Shown here one piece after another: positions 1-7,687 of a DNA stretch of 64,000 nucleotides; the stretch's first letter is position 1, and each line of letters opens with the position of its first letter. This DNA comes from Lentzea aerocolonigenes. GTDB taxonomy: Bacteria; Actinomycetota; Actinomycetes; Mycobacteriales; Pseudonocardiaceae. Made by a program: the position numbers and the translations under genes. The notes beneath the pieces are model-generated. The model searched no databases, was not told the origin of the DNA, and was given only the letters and a program-made list of their open reading frames with translations. The DNA is taken from positions 1 through 64,000 of the forward strand of contig NZ_JYJG01000040.1 in the NCBI RefSeq assembly GCF_000955955.1. Reading direction: 5' to 3'.

Positions 1-561
1 CTGGCGTTCGACGGCGCCCCAGAGCAGGCCGCGGAAGATGATCTCCTCGCAGATCGGCCCGATGAAGCTCATGTAGAGGAACATCGTGATGGCGGCCGAC
101 AGCGGCAGGTTGGCGTCGGTGAACAGCTCGCCGACGGCGCTCGTGGCGTTCTCCTCGCCGACGATGCTGGCCCACAGCTTGGCCGCGAGCAGGGTCAGGA
201 CGAGCCCGCCGAGGCCGATCTTGAGGCCGGTGGCGATGTCCTCCTTCGTCATGCTCAGGCGCAGGTCCTTGACCGGGCCGTTGCCGCGGACGTACGTGAT
301 GCCGATGGCGAGCCCGGCCGCGAGGACGATCGGCACGAGCGACCCGATCAGCACGAGCGATGTCGAGTTCTCGAGGTCCGCGCCTAAACTCTTGCCCACG
401 GCCGTGATGAACACGGCGCTCAGGATGAAGACGGCCTCCACCAGGATGAAGGCGCCGAACCCCCAGCGCTGGCCCACGCGCTCCGGCTCCGGGTTGCGGC
501 TGATGTCCCGCACGCTCTCGATGAAGCCCCGGTTCGGCTTCGGGGACTCCGGCTCACTCAC
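1..561 (-). CDS. CPBP-family intramembrane metalloprotease, N-terminal part (cut by window edge)
   Basis: The gene reads from a GTG at 561 to the window edge in one open frame of 187 codons. Hydrophobic segments alternate with short loops, as in a polytopic membrane protein. Near the visible end it has EEIIFRGLLWG, the first glutamate motif (EExxxR) of the CPBP/Abi (CAAX-protease-like) family. The remaining catalytic His motifs must lie beyond the edge. CPBP proteins are membrane-embedded proteases used in prenyl-protein processing, bacteriocin self-immunity or sigma-factor signalling; nothing here says which. The GTG was chosen because a TAGATT box ends exactly 7 nt before it and no Shine-Dalgarno is visible, which fits a leaderless mRNA. 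Confidence 0.8.
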   Translation of the reverse strand, partial: MSEPESPKPNRGFIESVRDISRNPEPERVGQRWGFGAFILVEAVFILSAVFITAVGKSLGADLENSTSLVLIGSLVPIVLAAGLAIGITYVRGNGPVKDLRLSMTKEDIATGLKIGLGGLVLTLLAAKLWASIVGEENATSAVGELFTDANLPLSAAITMFLYMSFIGPICEEIIFRGLLWGAVERQ

Positions 562-917
562 GCTCTGCAATCTAGTCACGCCGCGGCTACCTGCGGATGG
601 ACAGCCTGCAGTGGCACCCTCATCATCGGCTCACCTCGCGATCGACGGCTTCTGAAGCACCGATGCTCGACCGGGGCCTCGCGATACGAGTGGAGTGGGG
701 ACGCGATCAGCCGCCCCGAATCCGAGGTTAGCGTGCTGCACCGACGGAAACCTGGCCAAGCATCTGGCCAAAAGATGGTCAGATCGGGTCCCCGCCGGAT
801 GTCCTTCTCCTGGTGAACGGATCGGCGGACAGAGGCTGCGACTAAACCTCGGCGGTGCGCCTGTGTTGAGGTACGCGCGCATGGTGACGCCACCGCACAT
901 GCGACCAGCCGGGCACC
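562..917. other. Intergenic stretch without a supported gene
   Basis: About 355 bases lie between the CPBP start and the sigma-factor stop. Open frames cross the region on both strands, but their translations are Arg/Pro/Ser-rich with no recognisable motif. The only structure seen is a direct repeat CTGGCCAA at roughly 752-775, with two copies 12 nt apart. No strong hairpin was found. Confidence 0.5.
569..574 (-). promoter_or_regulatory. -10 box of a probable leaderless promoter (CPBP gene)
   Basis: TAGATT on the minus strand is followed by exactly 7 nt and the GTG at 561. It fits the actinobacterial TANNNT -10 consensus at leaderless spacing. No convincing -35 box is visible. Confidence 0.5.
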
Positions 918-1799
918 TCAGCGGCGCAGAGCGGTCTCCTGCTCCATGTGCGAGAGCTTCGCCGGGTTGCGCACCGCGTACAGGCCGCTGATCAGCCCGT
1001 TGTCGAGGCGTAGGGCGATGACGGTGTCGAGTTCGCCGTCGAACCTGACGATCAGCGCGGGGTGGCCGTTGGCGCTGGCCGGCTCCATCGTCCAGCCGGT
1101 GAACCTGAGCATGCCGCCGAGGATCATGCGGGCGACCTTGTCCGAACCGAGCACCGGGCGCGGCACTGCCTGCTTCACGCCGCCGCCGTCGCCGAGGAAC
1201 ACGACGTCCGGGGCGAGCAGGTCGAGGAGTGCCTGCAGGTCTCCGGTTTCGACCGCGTGCTGGAACGCGGACAGGGCCTCGCGGACAACACCGGGTGGCG
1301 TCGTGCCTCGCGGGCGGCGGGCGGCCACGTGGGAGCGGGCCCGGTGGGCGATCTGGCGGACCGCGGCGGGGTTCTTGTCCACCGCGAGCGAGATCTCGTC
1401 GTAGTCCAGGTCGAAGACCTCGCGCAGCACGAACACCGCGCGTTCGGTCGGGGTCAGGGTTTCCAGGACGAGCATCATCGCCATCGACACGCTGTCGGCC
1501 AGTTCGACGTCCTCGGCGACGTCCGGGGTGGTCAGCAGCGGTTCGGGGAGCCACGAGCCGACGTAGGACTCCTTGCGGCGGCTCAACGTCCGCAGCCTCG
1601 ACAACGCCTGGCGCGTGACGATGCGGACGAGGTAGGCGCGGTGGTTCTCGACGACGGCCTGGTCGACGCCGGACCACTTGAGCCACGTCTCCTGCAGCAC
1701 GTCCTCGGCGTCGGCCGCGGAGCCGAGCATCTCGTAGGCGATCGTGAAGAGCAGGTTGCGGTGGCTGACGAACGTGTCGGTGGCGGCGTCCATGGACAC
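918..1799 (-). CDS. ECF41-family RNA polymerase sigma factor with C-terminal SnoaL-like domain
   Basis: This 293-residue protein has sigma-70 region 2 at the N terminus (residues about 10-75, with the DAEDVLQETWLKW segment) and region 4 at about 105-160. A SnoaL/NTF2-like C-terminal domain follows. Two hallmarks of ECF41 are present: DGGGVK in the NTF2-like domain and NPAKL near the C terminus. In this family the fused C-terminal domain modulates sigma activity in place of a separate anti-sigma factor (established for ECF41). The gene diverges from a carboxymuconolactone decarboxylase gene, the standard ECF41 target. GTG at 1799 and ATG at 1793 are both possible starts; the predicted -10 lies at 1802-1805, so the transcript is probably leaderless or nearly so. 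Confidence 0.92.
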   Translation of the reverse strand: MSMDAATDTFVSHRNLLFTIAYEMLGSAADAEDVLQETWLKWSGVDQAVVENHRAYLVRIVTRQALSRLRTLSRRKESYVGSWLPEPLLTTPDVAEDVELADSVSMAMMLVLETLTPTERAVFVLREVFDLDYDEISLAVDKNPAAVRQIAHRARSHVAARRPRGTTPPGVVREALSAFQHAVETGDLQALLDLLAPDVVFLGDGGGVKQAVPRPVLGSDKVARMILGGMLRFTGWTMEPASANGHPALIVRFDGELDTVIALRLDNGLISGLYAVRNPAKLSHMEQETALRR

Positions 1800-1801
1800 A
1801 A

Positions 1802-1869
1802 GACACCAGACGGCCCGCCTTTGTGACAGTGGGCTGGATCACAGTCACAAAGGCCGACGGACCGGCATC
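1802..1869. promoter_or_regulatory. Divergent ECF41-type promoter pair with an 11-bp inverted repeat
   Basis: GCCTTTGTGAC at 1817-1827 is repeated in inverse as GTCACAAAGGC at 1844-1854, which gives mirror-image -35 elements. On the minus strand TGTCACA (1828-1822) is followed after 16 nt by TGTC. On the plus strand AGTCACA (1843-1849) is followed after 16 nt by CATC. The published ECF41 consensus is TGTCACA with CGTC as -10, so the -35 elements match well and the -10 elements only partly. Confidence 0.7.
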
Positions 1870-1907
1870 TCGTGGTCGTCAAGCAAGTCCACGAGGGAGG
1901 AAAAGTC

Positions 1908-2381
1908 ATGGAACCGCGCATCAACCTCTTCGCCACCGCGACCGGCACCAAGCTCGCGAAGCGGTTCGCCGGGCTCAACACCGTGCTGCACCAGTCGACG
2001 CTGCCGAAGACCGTGATCGAACTGGTCAGCCTGCGCGCCAGCCAGCTCAACGGGTGCGGCTTCTGCCTCGACATGCACGTCAAGGAGGCCATCGCGGCCG
2101 GTGAGGACCCGTTGCGGCTGCACCTGGTTGCCGGGTGGCGCGAGACGACCGTGTTCACCGAGGCGGAGCAGGCCGCGCTGGCGTTCGCCGAGGAAGGCAC
2201 CGAGAACGTGAGCGTCAGCGACGAGACGTGGGCGAACGTCGGCAAGCACTTCGACGACGAGGAGATCGCCGCGCTGGTGTGCCTGATCGGGCTCATCAAC
2301 GCGGCCAACCGGATGGCCGTGATCACGCACCAGAAGGGCGGCTCGTACGAGGTCGGCGCCATGGCCGGCCTCGAGAGCTAG
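1908..2381 (+). CDS. Carboxymuconolactone decarboxylase-family (AhpD-like) protein, ECF41 partner
   Basis: The product has 157 residues. Residues about 35-60 carry the family signature (ELVSLRASQLNGCGFCLDMH) with the CxxC-type redox pair (CGFC) and the following His, as in AhpD-like peroxidase partners. A clear ribosome-binding site (GGGAGG at 1895-1900) precedes the ATG at 1908. The gene is transcribed away from the ECF41 sigma gene through a shared symmetric promoter region. In characterised ECF41 systems this type of gene is the main sigma target. The physiological substrate is unknown; a role in oxidative or electrophile stress is an inference. Its TAG stop overlaps the stop of the convergent amidohydrolase gene within CTAG. 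Confidence 0.9.
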   Translation: MEPRINLFATATGTKLAKRFAGLNTVLHQSTLPKTVIELVSLRASQLNGCGFCLDMHVKEAIAAGEDPLRLHLVAGWRETTVFTEAEQAALAFAEEGTENVSVSDETWANVGKHFDDEEIAALVCLIGLINAANRMAVITHQKGGSYEVGAMAGLES

Positions 2382-3439
2382 TGGATCCTGCCCCTGAGCA
2401 TGATCATGCGCGGCGACCGCAGGACGTCGAGGTTCAGGCGAGGATCCTCGTCGTAGACCACGATGTCCGCGGCCGCGCCTTCCACCAGCGACGGGAAACC
2501 GAGCCACGAGCGGGCGTTCCACGAGGCCGCGCCGATGGCGTCGGTCGCGCTCATGCCCACGCCGTGCAAGGAAACGATCTCGTCGACGATGCGGCCGTGC
2601 TGGATGCCACCGCCCGCGTCGGTGCCCGCGTAGACCGGCACGCCCGCCTCGATCGCCGACGACACGGTGGCCGAGACGCGGGCGTGCAGCGAGCGCATGT
2701 GATCGGCGTACGCGGGGTACTTGCCCGCCTTGTCCGCGATGCCCGGGAACGTCTCGATGTTGATCAACGTCGGCACCAGCGCGGTGCCCCGTGACGCCAT
2801 CAGCGAGATCGTGTCCTCGGTCAGGCCGGTGCCGTGCTCGATGCAGTCGATGCCCGCGTTGATCAGGCCGGGCAACGCGTCCTCGCCGAACACGTGGGCG
2901 GTCACGCGGGCACCGGCGTCGTGCGCGACCTTGATCGCCTGAGCCAGTTCGTCGTCCGTCCACAGTGGAGCGAGATCTCCGACACCGCGGTCGATCCAGT
3001 CGCCGACGAGCTTCACCCAGCCGTCGCCGTACGCGACCTGCTCGGCAACGGCTGATGGCAGATCCGACTCGATCTCCACGCCGATGTACGGGTTGTAGCG
3101 CTTCGGCCGGGCGATGTGCCGGCCCGATCGGATGATTCGCGGCAGGTCGAGGCGCTCCTGCAACGGCGTGGTGTCGATCGGCGAGCCGCAGTCGCGAATC
3201 AGCAACGTGCCCGCGTCGCGGTCCGTGATCGCCTGCTCGACGGCCTCGGACAGCTCCACCCCGCCCTGCGAACCCAGGCCGACGTGGCAGTGCGCGTCGA
3301 CCAGGCCCGGAACCAGGAACCCGCCGTCGACCACGGTCTGCGCGCCCGGCACCGGCCGGGTGCGCACGCGGCCGTTGACGACCCACAGGTCTCGCGGCTC
3401 TCCGTCGGGGAGGACGACGCCGCGCAGGTGCATGGTCAC
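2378..3439 (-). CDS. Amidohydrolase-superfamily metal-dependent hydrolase (imidazolonepropionase-like)
   Basis: The product has 353 residues with the amidohydrolase TIM-barrel metal motifs. HCH in GLVDAHCHVG is the HxH metal site, His appears in VTAHVFGEDA and again in CIEHGTGL, and the metal Asp lies in YAGTDAGG. The N terminus shows the small beta-sandwich typical of cytosolic enzymes that hydrolyse cyclic amides or dipeptides; the substrate cannot be read from sequence. The GTG at 3439 overlaps the TGA of ffh (GTGA), so translation is probably coupled; an ATG at 3433 is the alternative start. It is the last gene of the chain that starts with the P-loop kinase gene at 6193. Confidence 0.85.
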   Translation of the reverse strand: MTMHLRGVVLPDGEPRDLWVVNGRVRTRPVPGAQTVVDGGFLVPGLVDAHCHVGLGSQGGVELSEAVEQAITDRDAGTLLIRDCGSPIDTTPLQERLDLPRIIRSGRHIARPKRYNPYIGVEIESDLPSAVAEQVAYGDGWVKLVGDWIDRGVGDLAPLWTDDELAQAIKVAHDAGARVTAHVFGEDALPGLINAGIDCIEHGTGLTEDTISLMASRGTALVPTLINIETFPGIADKAGKYPAYADHMRSLHARVSATVSSAIEAGVPVYAGTDAGGGIQHGRIVDEIVSLHGVGMSATDAIGAASWNARSWLGFPSLVEGAAADIVVYDEDPRLNLDVLRSPRMIMLRGRIH

Positions 3440-4995
3440 TTCTTCTTGTCGTCGCCGTCGAACTTGAACTTCGACGGGTCGAAGCCGGGCGGGAGCTCGT
3501 TCATGCCGCCGCCGAGGTCCGGCAGCTTCGGCATCCCGCCGGGAGGCATCCCCGGCATTCCACCAGGCATGCCGCCGGGGAACATCCCCGGGAAGCCGCC
3601 CTTGATCTTGGGAGGCGTCGGGCCGCGTCCGCCCTTGCCCTTCTTCCCCTTCTTGCCCTTGCGGTTCTTGCTGCCGCCACCGCCGCCGAAGCCCATCCGG
3701 CCGGCCATCGACGCCATCATCTTGCGAGCCTCGAAGAACCTGTTGACCAGGTCGTTGACGTCGCTGACCTTCACGCCCGAACCGTTGGCGATGCGCAGCC
3801 GGCGGGACGCGTTGATCATCTTGGGGTCGTCGCGCTCGGCCGGCGTCATGCCGCGGATGATCGCCTGGATGCGGTCGAGGTGCTTCTCGTCCAGCATCGC
3901 GAGCTGGTCCTTCATCTGACCGGCACCGGGGAGCATGCCGAGCAGGTTCGCGATCGGGCCCATCTTGCGGATGGCGAGCATCTGCTCCAGGAAGTCCTCG
4001 AGCGTGAGCTGGCCGGTGTGCAGCTTCGCGGCGGCCTTCTCGGCCTGCTCCTGGTCGAAGTGCTGCTCGGCCTGCTCGATCAGCGTGAGGACGTCACCCA
4101 TGCCGAGGATGCGCGAGGCCATCCGGTCCGGGTGGAAGACGTCGAAGTCCTCGAGCTTCTCGCCGTTGGACGCGAAGAGGATCGGCTGGCCGGTGACCTC
4201 GCGGACCGACAGCGCGGCACCACCGCGGGCGTCGCCGTCGAGCTTCGTCAGCACCACACCGGTGAAGCCGACACCCTCGGCGAACGCCGTGGCCGTGTTG
4301 ACCGCGTCCTGACCGACCATGGCGTCGACCACGAACAGGACCTCGTCCGGGTTGACCGCGGCCCGGATGTCGATGGCCTGCTTCATCATCTCTTCGTCGA
4401 CACCCAGCCGGCCGGCCGTGTCGACGAGGACGATGTCGTGCTGCTTCGCCCTGGCTTCCTCGACACCTCGGCGCGACACCGCCACCGGGTCGCCGACGCC
4501 GTTGCCGGGCTCGGGAGCGAACACGGGCACACCCGCGCGCTCACCGACGACCTGGAGCTGCGTGACGGCGTTCGGGCGCTGCAGGTCGGCCGCGACGAGC
4601 AGCGGCGTGTGCCCCTGCCCCTTCAGCCACCTGGCGAGCTTGCCCGCGAGCGTCGTCTTACCGGCACCCTGCAGACCCGCCAGCATGATCACCGACGGCG
4701 GGTTCTTCGCGAGGTTCAGCCGCCGCGTCTCGCCGCCGAGGACGTTGACGAGCTCCTCGTTGACGATCTTCACGACCTGCTGCGCCGGGTTCAGCGCCTG
4801 GTGGACCTCGGAGCCCTTGGCCCGCTCCTTCACCTTGGCGATGAAGTTGCGCACAACGGGCAGCGCGACGTCGGCCTCGAGCAGGGCGACCCTGATCTCG
4901 CGGGCGGTCGCGTCGATGTCGGCGTCGCTGAGCCGGCCCTTGCCGCGAAGGCCCTGGAGAACCGTGGTCAGCCGGTCGGAAAGCGTGGAGAACAC
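3436..4995 (-). CDS. ffh: Signal recognition particle GTPase Ffh
   Basis: The 519-residue GTPase of the signal recognition particle directs nascent membrane and secreted proteins to FtsY. The order is N domain, G domain (GLQGAGKTT P-loop, DTAGR, TKLDGDARGG) and Met-rich M domain. After the M domain there is a Lys/Gly stretch (KGKKGKKGKGG) and a Gly/Met/Pro tail rich in GGMPG, longer than in E. coli Ffh. The start is placed at GTG 4995 because the family begins (M)FxxLSDRL and a TAGTCT box lies 7 nt upstream. A GTG at 5025 overlapping the HAD stop (GTGA) would add ten residues and allow coupling instead. Confidence 0.97.
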   Translation of the reverse strand: MFSTLSDRLTTVLQGLRGKGRLSDADIDATAREIRVALLEADVALPVVRNFIAKVKERAKGSEVHQALNPAQQVVKIVNEELVNVLGGETRRLNLAKNPPSVIMLAGLQGAGKTTLAGKLARWLKGQGHTPLLVAADLQRPNAVTQLQVVGERAGVPVFAPEPGNGVGDPVAVSRRGVEEARAKQHDIVLVDTAGRLGVDEEMMKQAIDIRAAVNPDEVLFVVDAMVGQDAVNTATAFAEGVGFTGVVLTKLDGDARGGAALSVREVTGQPILFASNGEKLEDFDVFHPDRMASRILGMGDVLTLIEQAEQHFDQEQAEKAAAKLHTGQLTLEDFLEQMLAIRKMGPIANLLGMLPGAGQMKDQLAMLDEKHLDRIQAIIRGMTPAERDDPKMINASRRLRIANGSGVKVSDVNDLVNRFFEARKMMASMAGRMGFGGGGGSKNRKGKKGKKGKGGRGPTPPKIKGGFPGMFPGGMPGGMPGMPPGGMPKLPDLGGGMNELPPGFDPSKFKFDGDDKKK

Positions 4996-5002
4996 GTCGT
5001 CC

Positions 5003-5008
5003 AGACTA
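5003..5008 (-). promoter_or_regulatory. -10 box of a probable leaderless promoter (ffh)
   Basis: TAGTCT on the minus strand is followed by 7 nt and the GTG at 4995. It lies in the short gap between the HAD and ffh genes, so ffh may have its own promoter inside the operon. Confidence 0.5.
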
Positions 5009-5021
5009 GCTAACCGCGCCT

Positions 5022-5636
5022 TCACCCGATCCCGTGGCTCGCAAGCGCCTCCAGGAGCACCGGCTCGCGGCGCCCGACCGGAGCAGTGGAGATCTGCGCG
5101 AACTGCAGCCCCGCCGCCACCGCCGCCCCGTCCGACACCGGGTCGTCGCCCACGTACAAGCACTCGGACGGATCAACGTCCAGCCGCACGCAAGCCGCCT
5201 CGAAGGCACGCCGAGAAGGCTTCGACACCCCGATCTCGAACGACAGCGCGAAGGCGTCCACGGCCAACGACTCGCGCGAGAACACCGACCTGATGTCCCA
5301 CGAGATGTTCGACAACACCCCGATCTTCAACGGCCTGGCGACTCTCAAAGCCTCAGCAGCATCCGGGTAGGGCAGCCAGAACGCCGGATCGTGCAGGCGC
5401 TGGAACAGGGAGTCCGGCATCGTGAGACCGGCCAGGCGGAACAGGGTCCAGTAGGCCGACCGGTTGGCCAGCGGCGTCAGATCACGGGCCTCCCACACCG
5501 CGCGCTCGGCTGCGTTCATGCGAGCCACGTAGGGAGCCGGCGCGCGCAGCACGGAAAGGTGCGGCGGCGAGAGCCAGCGCGAAGCCGGACGCCCGAACAG
5601 GGTGCCTGCGAAGTCGAAGAGCACGGCCTTGATCAC
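5022..5636 (-). CDS. HAD-superfamily hydrolase with a DxA nucleophile motif
   Basis: The product is 204 residues long. Motif I reads FDFAGTLF, so the nucleophile Asp is present but the usual second Asp of phosphatases is Ala. Motif II is VLSNIS, motif III is the Lys in SKPSRRAF and motif IV is VGDDPVSDG. Absence of the second Asp is typical of haloacid dehalogenase and phosphonatase branches and argues against a simple phosphomonoesterase. The GTG at 5636 overlaps the stop of the upstream P-loop gene (GTGA), so the two are probably translated together. The substrate is unknown. Confidence 0.8.
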   Translation of the reverse strand: MIKAVLFDFAGTLFGRPASRWLSPPHLSVLRAPAPYVARMNAAERAVWEARDLTPLANRSAYWTLFRLAGLTMPDSLFQRLHDPAFWLPYPDAAEALRVARPLKIGVLSNISWDIRSVFSRESLAVDAFALSFEIGVSKPSRRAFEAACVRLDVDPSECLYVGDDPVSDGAAVAAGLQFAQISTAPVGRREPVLLEALASHGIG

Positions 5637-6193
5637 GACACCATGATGCGCAGACCACCCGAGGTTCCCGCACGGGTGAGCAGCGTCACGCCGCTGAAAC
5701 CGAACGGCACCCAGCCCGACTCGAACTGGGCGCGCATCGACGTGCCACGCCGGACGTGCCGCTCGAACGCGTGAGTGCGGACGACGCGGCGGCGGGCTAT
5801 CTGGCCGTCCAGGGCCTGCGCTGCCGAGGCGTCCAGCCACAGGAAGTGGCGGGAACGTCCCGACAGCAGGCCCGCGAGAACGAGCATGAAACGCGTGCCC
5901 GGACGGGTGGACGGCTCGTGCACCACCAGCAGTCCGGCACAGAAGAGCGCTGACCAGAACACCCGCAGCCGGTGCGTGAGGTGCACGAGGACGCGCCAGT
6001 ACTTGTACGGCAGCCGCACGCGCGGTTCGAGCCACATGCGGACCTGGTCGGAGTCGAGCACGGTGACCGGTTCGTCCGCGTCGAGGCGGGTGAGCAGCGT
6101 CGTCTTGCCCGCGCCGGGGATGCCGGCGAGGACGACGAGCGAGCGCGGCTTCACTCGGACGGCGGTGGTCTGCGTGTTCAACACGGCGGTCAT
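5633..6193 (-). CDS. P-loop NTPase / small-molecule or nucleic-acid kinase-like protein
   Basis: The product has 186 residues. Residues about 20-32 form a Walker A (AGIPGAGKTT), followed by VLDSDQVR, which resembles the substrate-binding Asp loop of polynucleotide-kinase, zeta-toxin and gluconate-kinase type folds. A basic lid-like region (GQIARRRVVRTHAF, then RRGTS) lies in the last third. Length and motif order suit a stand-alone P-loop kinase. It heads an overlapping chain with a HAD gene, ffh and an amidohydrolase gene. The pairing of a P-loop kinase with a HAD protein recalls split polynucleotide kinase/phosphatase pairs, but the HAD partner lacks the phosphatase DxD, so this stays speculative. 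Confidence 0.65.
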   Translation of the reverse strand: MTAVLNTQTTAVRVKPRSLVVLAGIPGAGKTTLLTRLDADEPVTVLDSDQVRMWLEPRVRLPYKYWRVLVHLTHRLRVFWSALFCAGLLVVHEPSTRPGTRFMLVLAGLLSGRSRHFLWLDASAAQALDGQIARRRVVRTHAFERHVRRGTSMRAQFESGWVPFGFSGVTLLTRAGTSGGLRIMVS

Positions 6194-6261
6194 GTCCTAG
6201 AAGACGTGTTGACCTTCCTTCTCGTTCAGTTTGGTCCGAATTCTGGTGAAATGCACAGGTT

Positions 6262-7281
6262 TCAGCGCCACACGACCGCTCGCCAAGTACCATCTGCGAA
6301 CCCTGCGATGCCGATGACCTGGCCGTTCTCCGTCAGGCCCGACACGGAACTGCGGTTCGAACCGGCGAGCACGGGCAACGCCGTCTGCACCCCGGCGGCG
6401 TTCCACGTCACCGCCCACGAACCTGCTGTGCCCGCCACCACACCGGCGTTGTTGATCTTGGTCGCCGCCGACGGAGCCGGGGCGAGCGGTTGCGCGGTGG
6501 TGAACTCGGACGCCGCCCAGCGGACCGCCTGCGAACCGGAGACGCCGACTGCCCAGCCGTTGTCGGAGATGTCACGCGGACTGGTGCCCGCTCCCAGCAA
6601 GGAGCGCCGGCGGCCGAGCCACAGCACGCCTTCACCACCGGTGGTGCCCACGGCGTCAGCGGCCTCGTTGTGGCCGGACAACATCGCGCCGTGGTTGTCG
6701 TACACGTACAACCCGCTGGACCACCGCGCCGGCTGGTCACCGGAGTAGCCGATCACTGTGCCGGACGACGTGAGGTAGCGGCCGGAACCCTCACCGAGAT
6801 CGGTGGCGACTCCGGCGCTGTCCCAGACGACCGCGTGCGACACACCGTTGATCACCGCGCTGCCGGTGACCGAACCCGAGTCGTTGACGTCGTAGGCAAC
6901 ACCGCTCACCGCGCCCGGCGTCGTCAGCACCGTCAGCGAGCCGCTGAAGTCCCAGCGCGCCGGTTGTGTGTGGTTGGCCGAGTCGACCGCGTAGCCCACG
7001 ACGACGCGCTGGCTGTTGATCGCCGCGGCCCAGGAGTCGGAACCGAGGTCGTCCAGCTTCTTGATCGCGGCACCCGGATCCCAGCGAACCGCGTGCTGTG
7101 CGTTGGCGGCGCTCGTCGAAACCCCTGCGACGGCGCCACCTTCGTTGATGTCCTGCGGGGTGCTGCGCACGTCACCCGGCAACGTGCCGAGGTCCTCCAC
7201 GCCCACCGCGGCATGCGCGACAGGCACGGAGAAGGTGACAACAGCGGCCACGACGCAGGCCAATGACAGTGTGTTCTTCAC
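6262..7281 (-). CDS. Secreted HAF-type extracellular repeat protein
   Basis: The 339-residue product has a Sec signal peptide (residues 1-24, ending PVAHA). The mature part is built from repeats of about 40-45 residues with cores such as INEGGAVAGVS, AINSQRVVVGYA, VNDSGSVTGSA and INNAGVVAGTAG, each followed by a WD or VW pair. This is the HAF-repeat pattern (N-[DES]-x-G-x-V-x-G), predicted to fold as a beta-propeller-like array outside the cell. No enzymatic motif is seen. GTG 7281 was chosen because it opens the signal peptide and has GGGGG about 8 nt upstream; longer frames would add charged residues before the signal. Confidence 0.8.
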   Translation of the reverse strand: MKNTLSLACVVAAVVTFSVPVAHAAVGVEDLGTLPGDVRSTPQDINEGGAVAGVSTSAANAQHAVRWDPGAAIKKLDDLGSDSWAAAINSQRVVVGYAVDSANHTQPARWDFSGSLTVLTTPGAVSGVAYDVNDSGSVTGSAVINGVSHAVVWDSAGVATDLGEGSGRYLTSSGTVIGYSGDQPARWSSGLYVYDNHGAMLSGHNEAADAVGTTGGEGVLWLGRRRSLLGAGTSPRDISDNGWAVGVSGSQAVRWAASEFTTAQPLAPAPSAATKINNAGVVAGTAGSWAVTWNAAGVQTALPVLAGSNRSSVSGLTENGQVIGIAGFADGTWRAVVWR

Positions 7282-7687
7282 GATGCATACCCCCAGCTTC
7301 GCGAATCCCTTACCTGCCACCGTGCCGGGCGTGGCCGCCGTTGTCCAGCAAGCTGTCTCGTTGTCAGCGCCAGAGAACCGCCTGCGGGAACCCGCCGCCG
7401 TGCACGATGCCCGCGGTCAGGACGGATCGGATCTGCGCACTGAGGCCCTCCCACGCCTGTTGGCGCACAAGGGGAAACGCCGGCCGGAGCGTCCGGCGGT
7501 GTGATTGCACGGTGCCTCCCCCAGCGCCGCGAATGATCACCGCCAGCCTGCCCCGGCCGGGTCAACCCGTCCAGAAAGTGTTCCACCCCTCGAGGACGCT
7601 TTCCGAACACCACGAAGACTGCCGGGTTCAGGAAGGGGAAAGGAGCGTGAGCACCCCCGAGTGGTTGTGCGTAGAGCTACTCAACTG
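7282..7687. other. Long intergenic region between glnD and the HAF-repeat gene
   Basis: About 405 bases lie downstream of glnD and upstream of the HAF-repeat gene. A frame on the minus strand (7278-7613) translates to a His/Arg/Pro-rich sequence without motifs, so I do not call a gene. The region should hold the HAF-gene promoter and any glnD terminator. I see no strong hairpin and no clear -35/-10 pair. Confidence 0.5.

Noticed and set aside
7278..7613. 111-codon frame upstream of the HAF-repeat gene
   Set aside because: It overlaps that gene's start, has no motif and has a His/Arg/Pro-rich composition.
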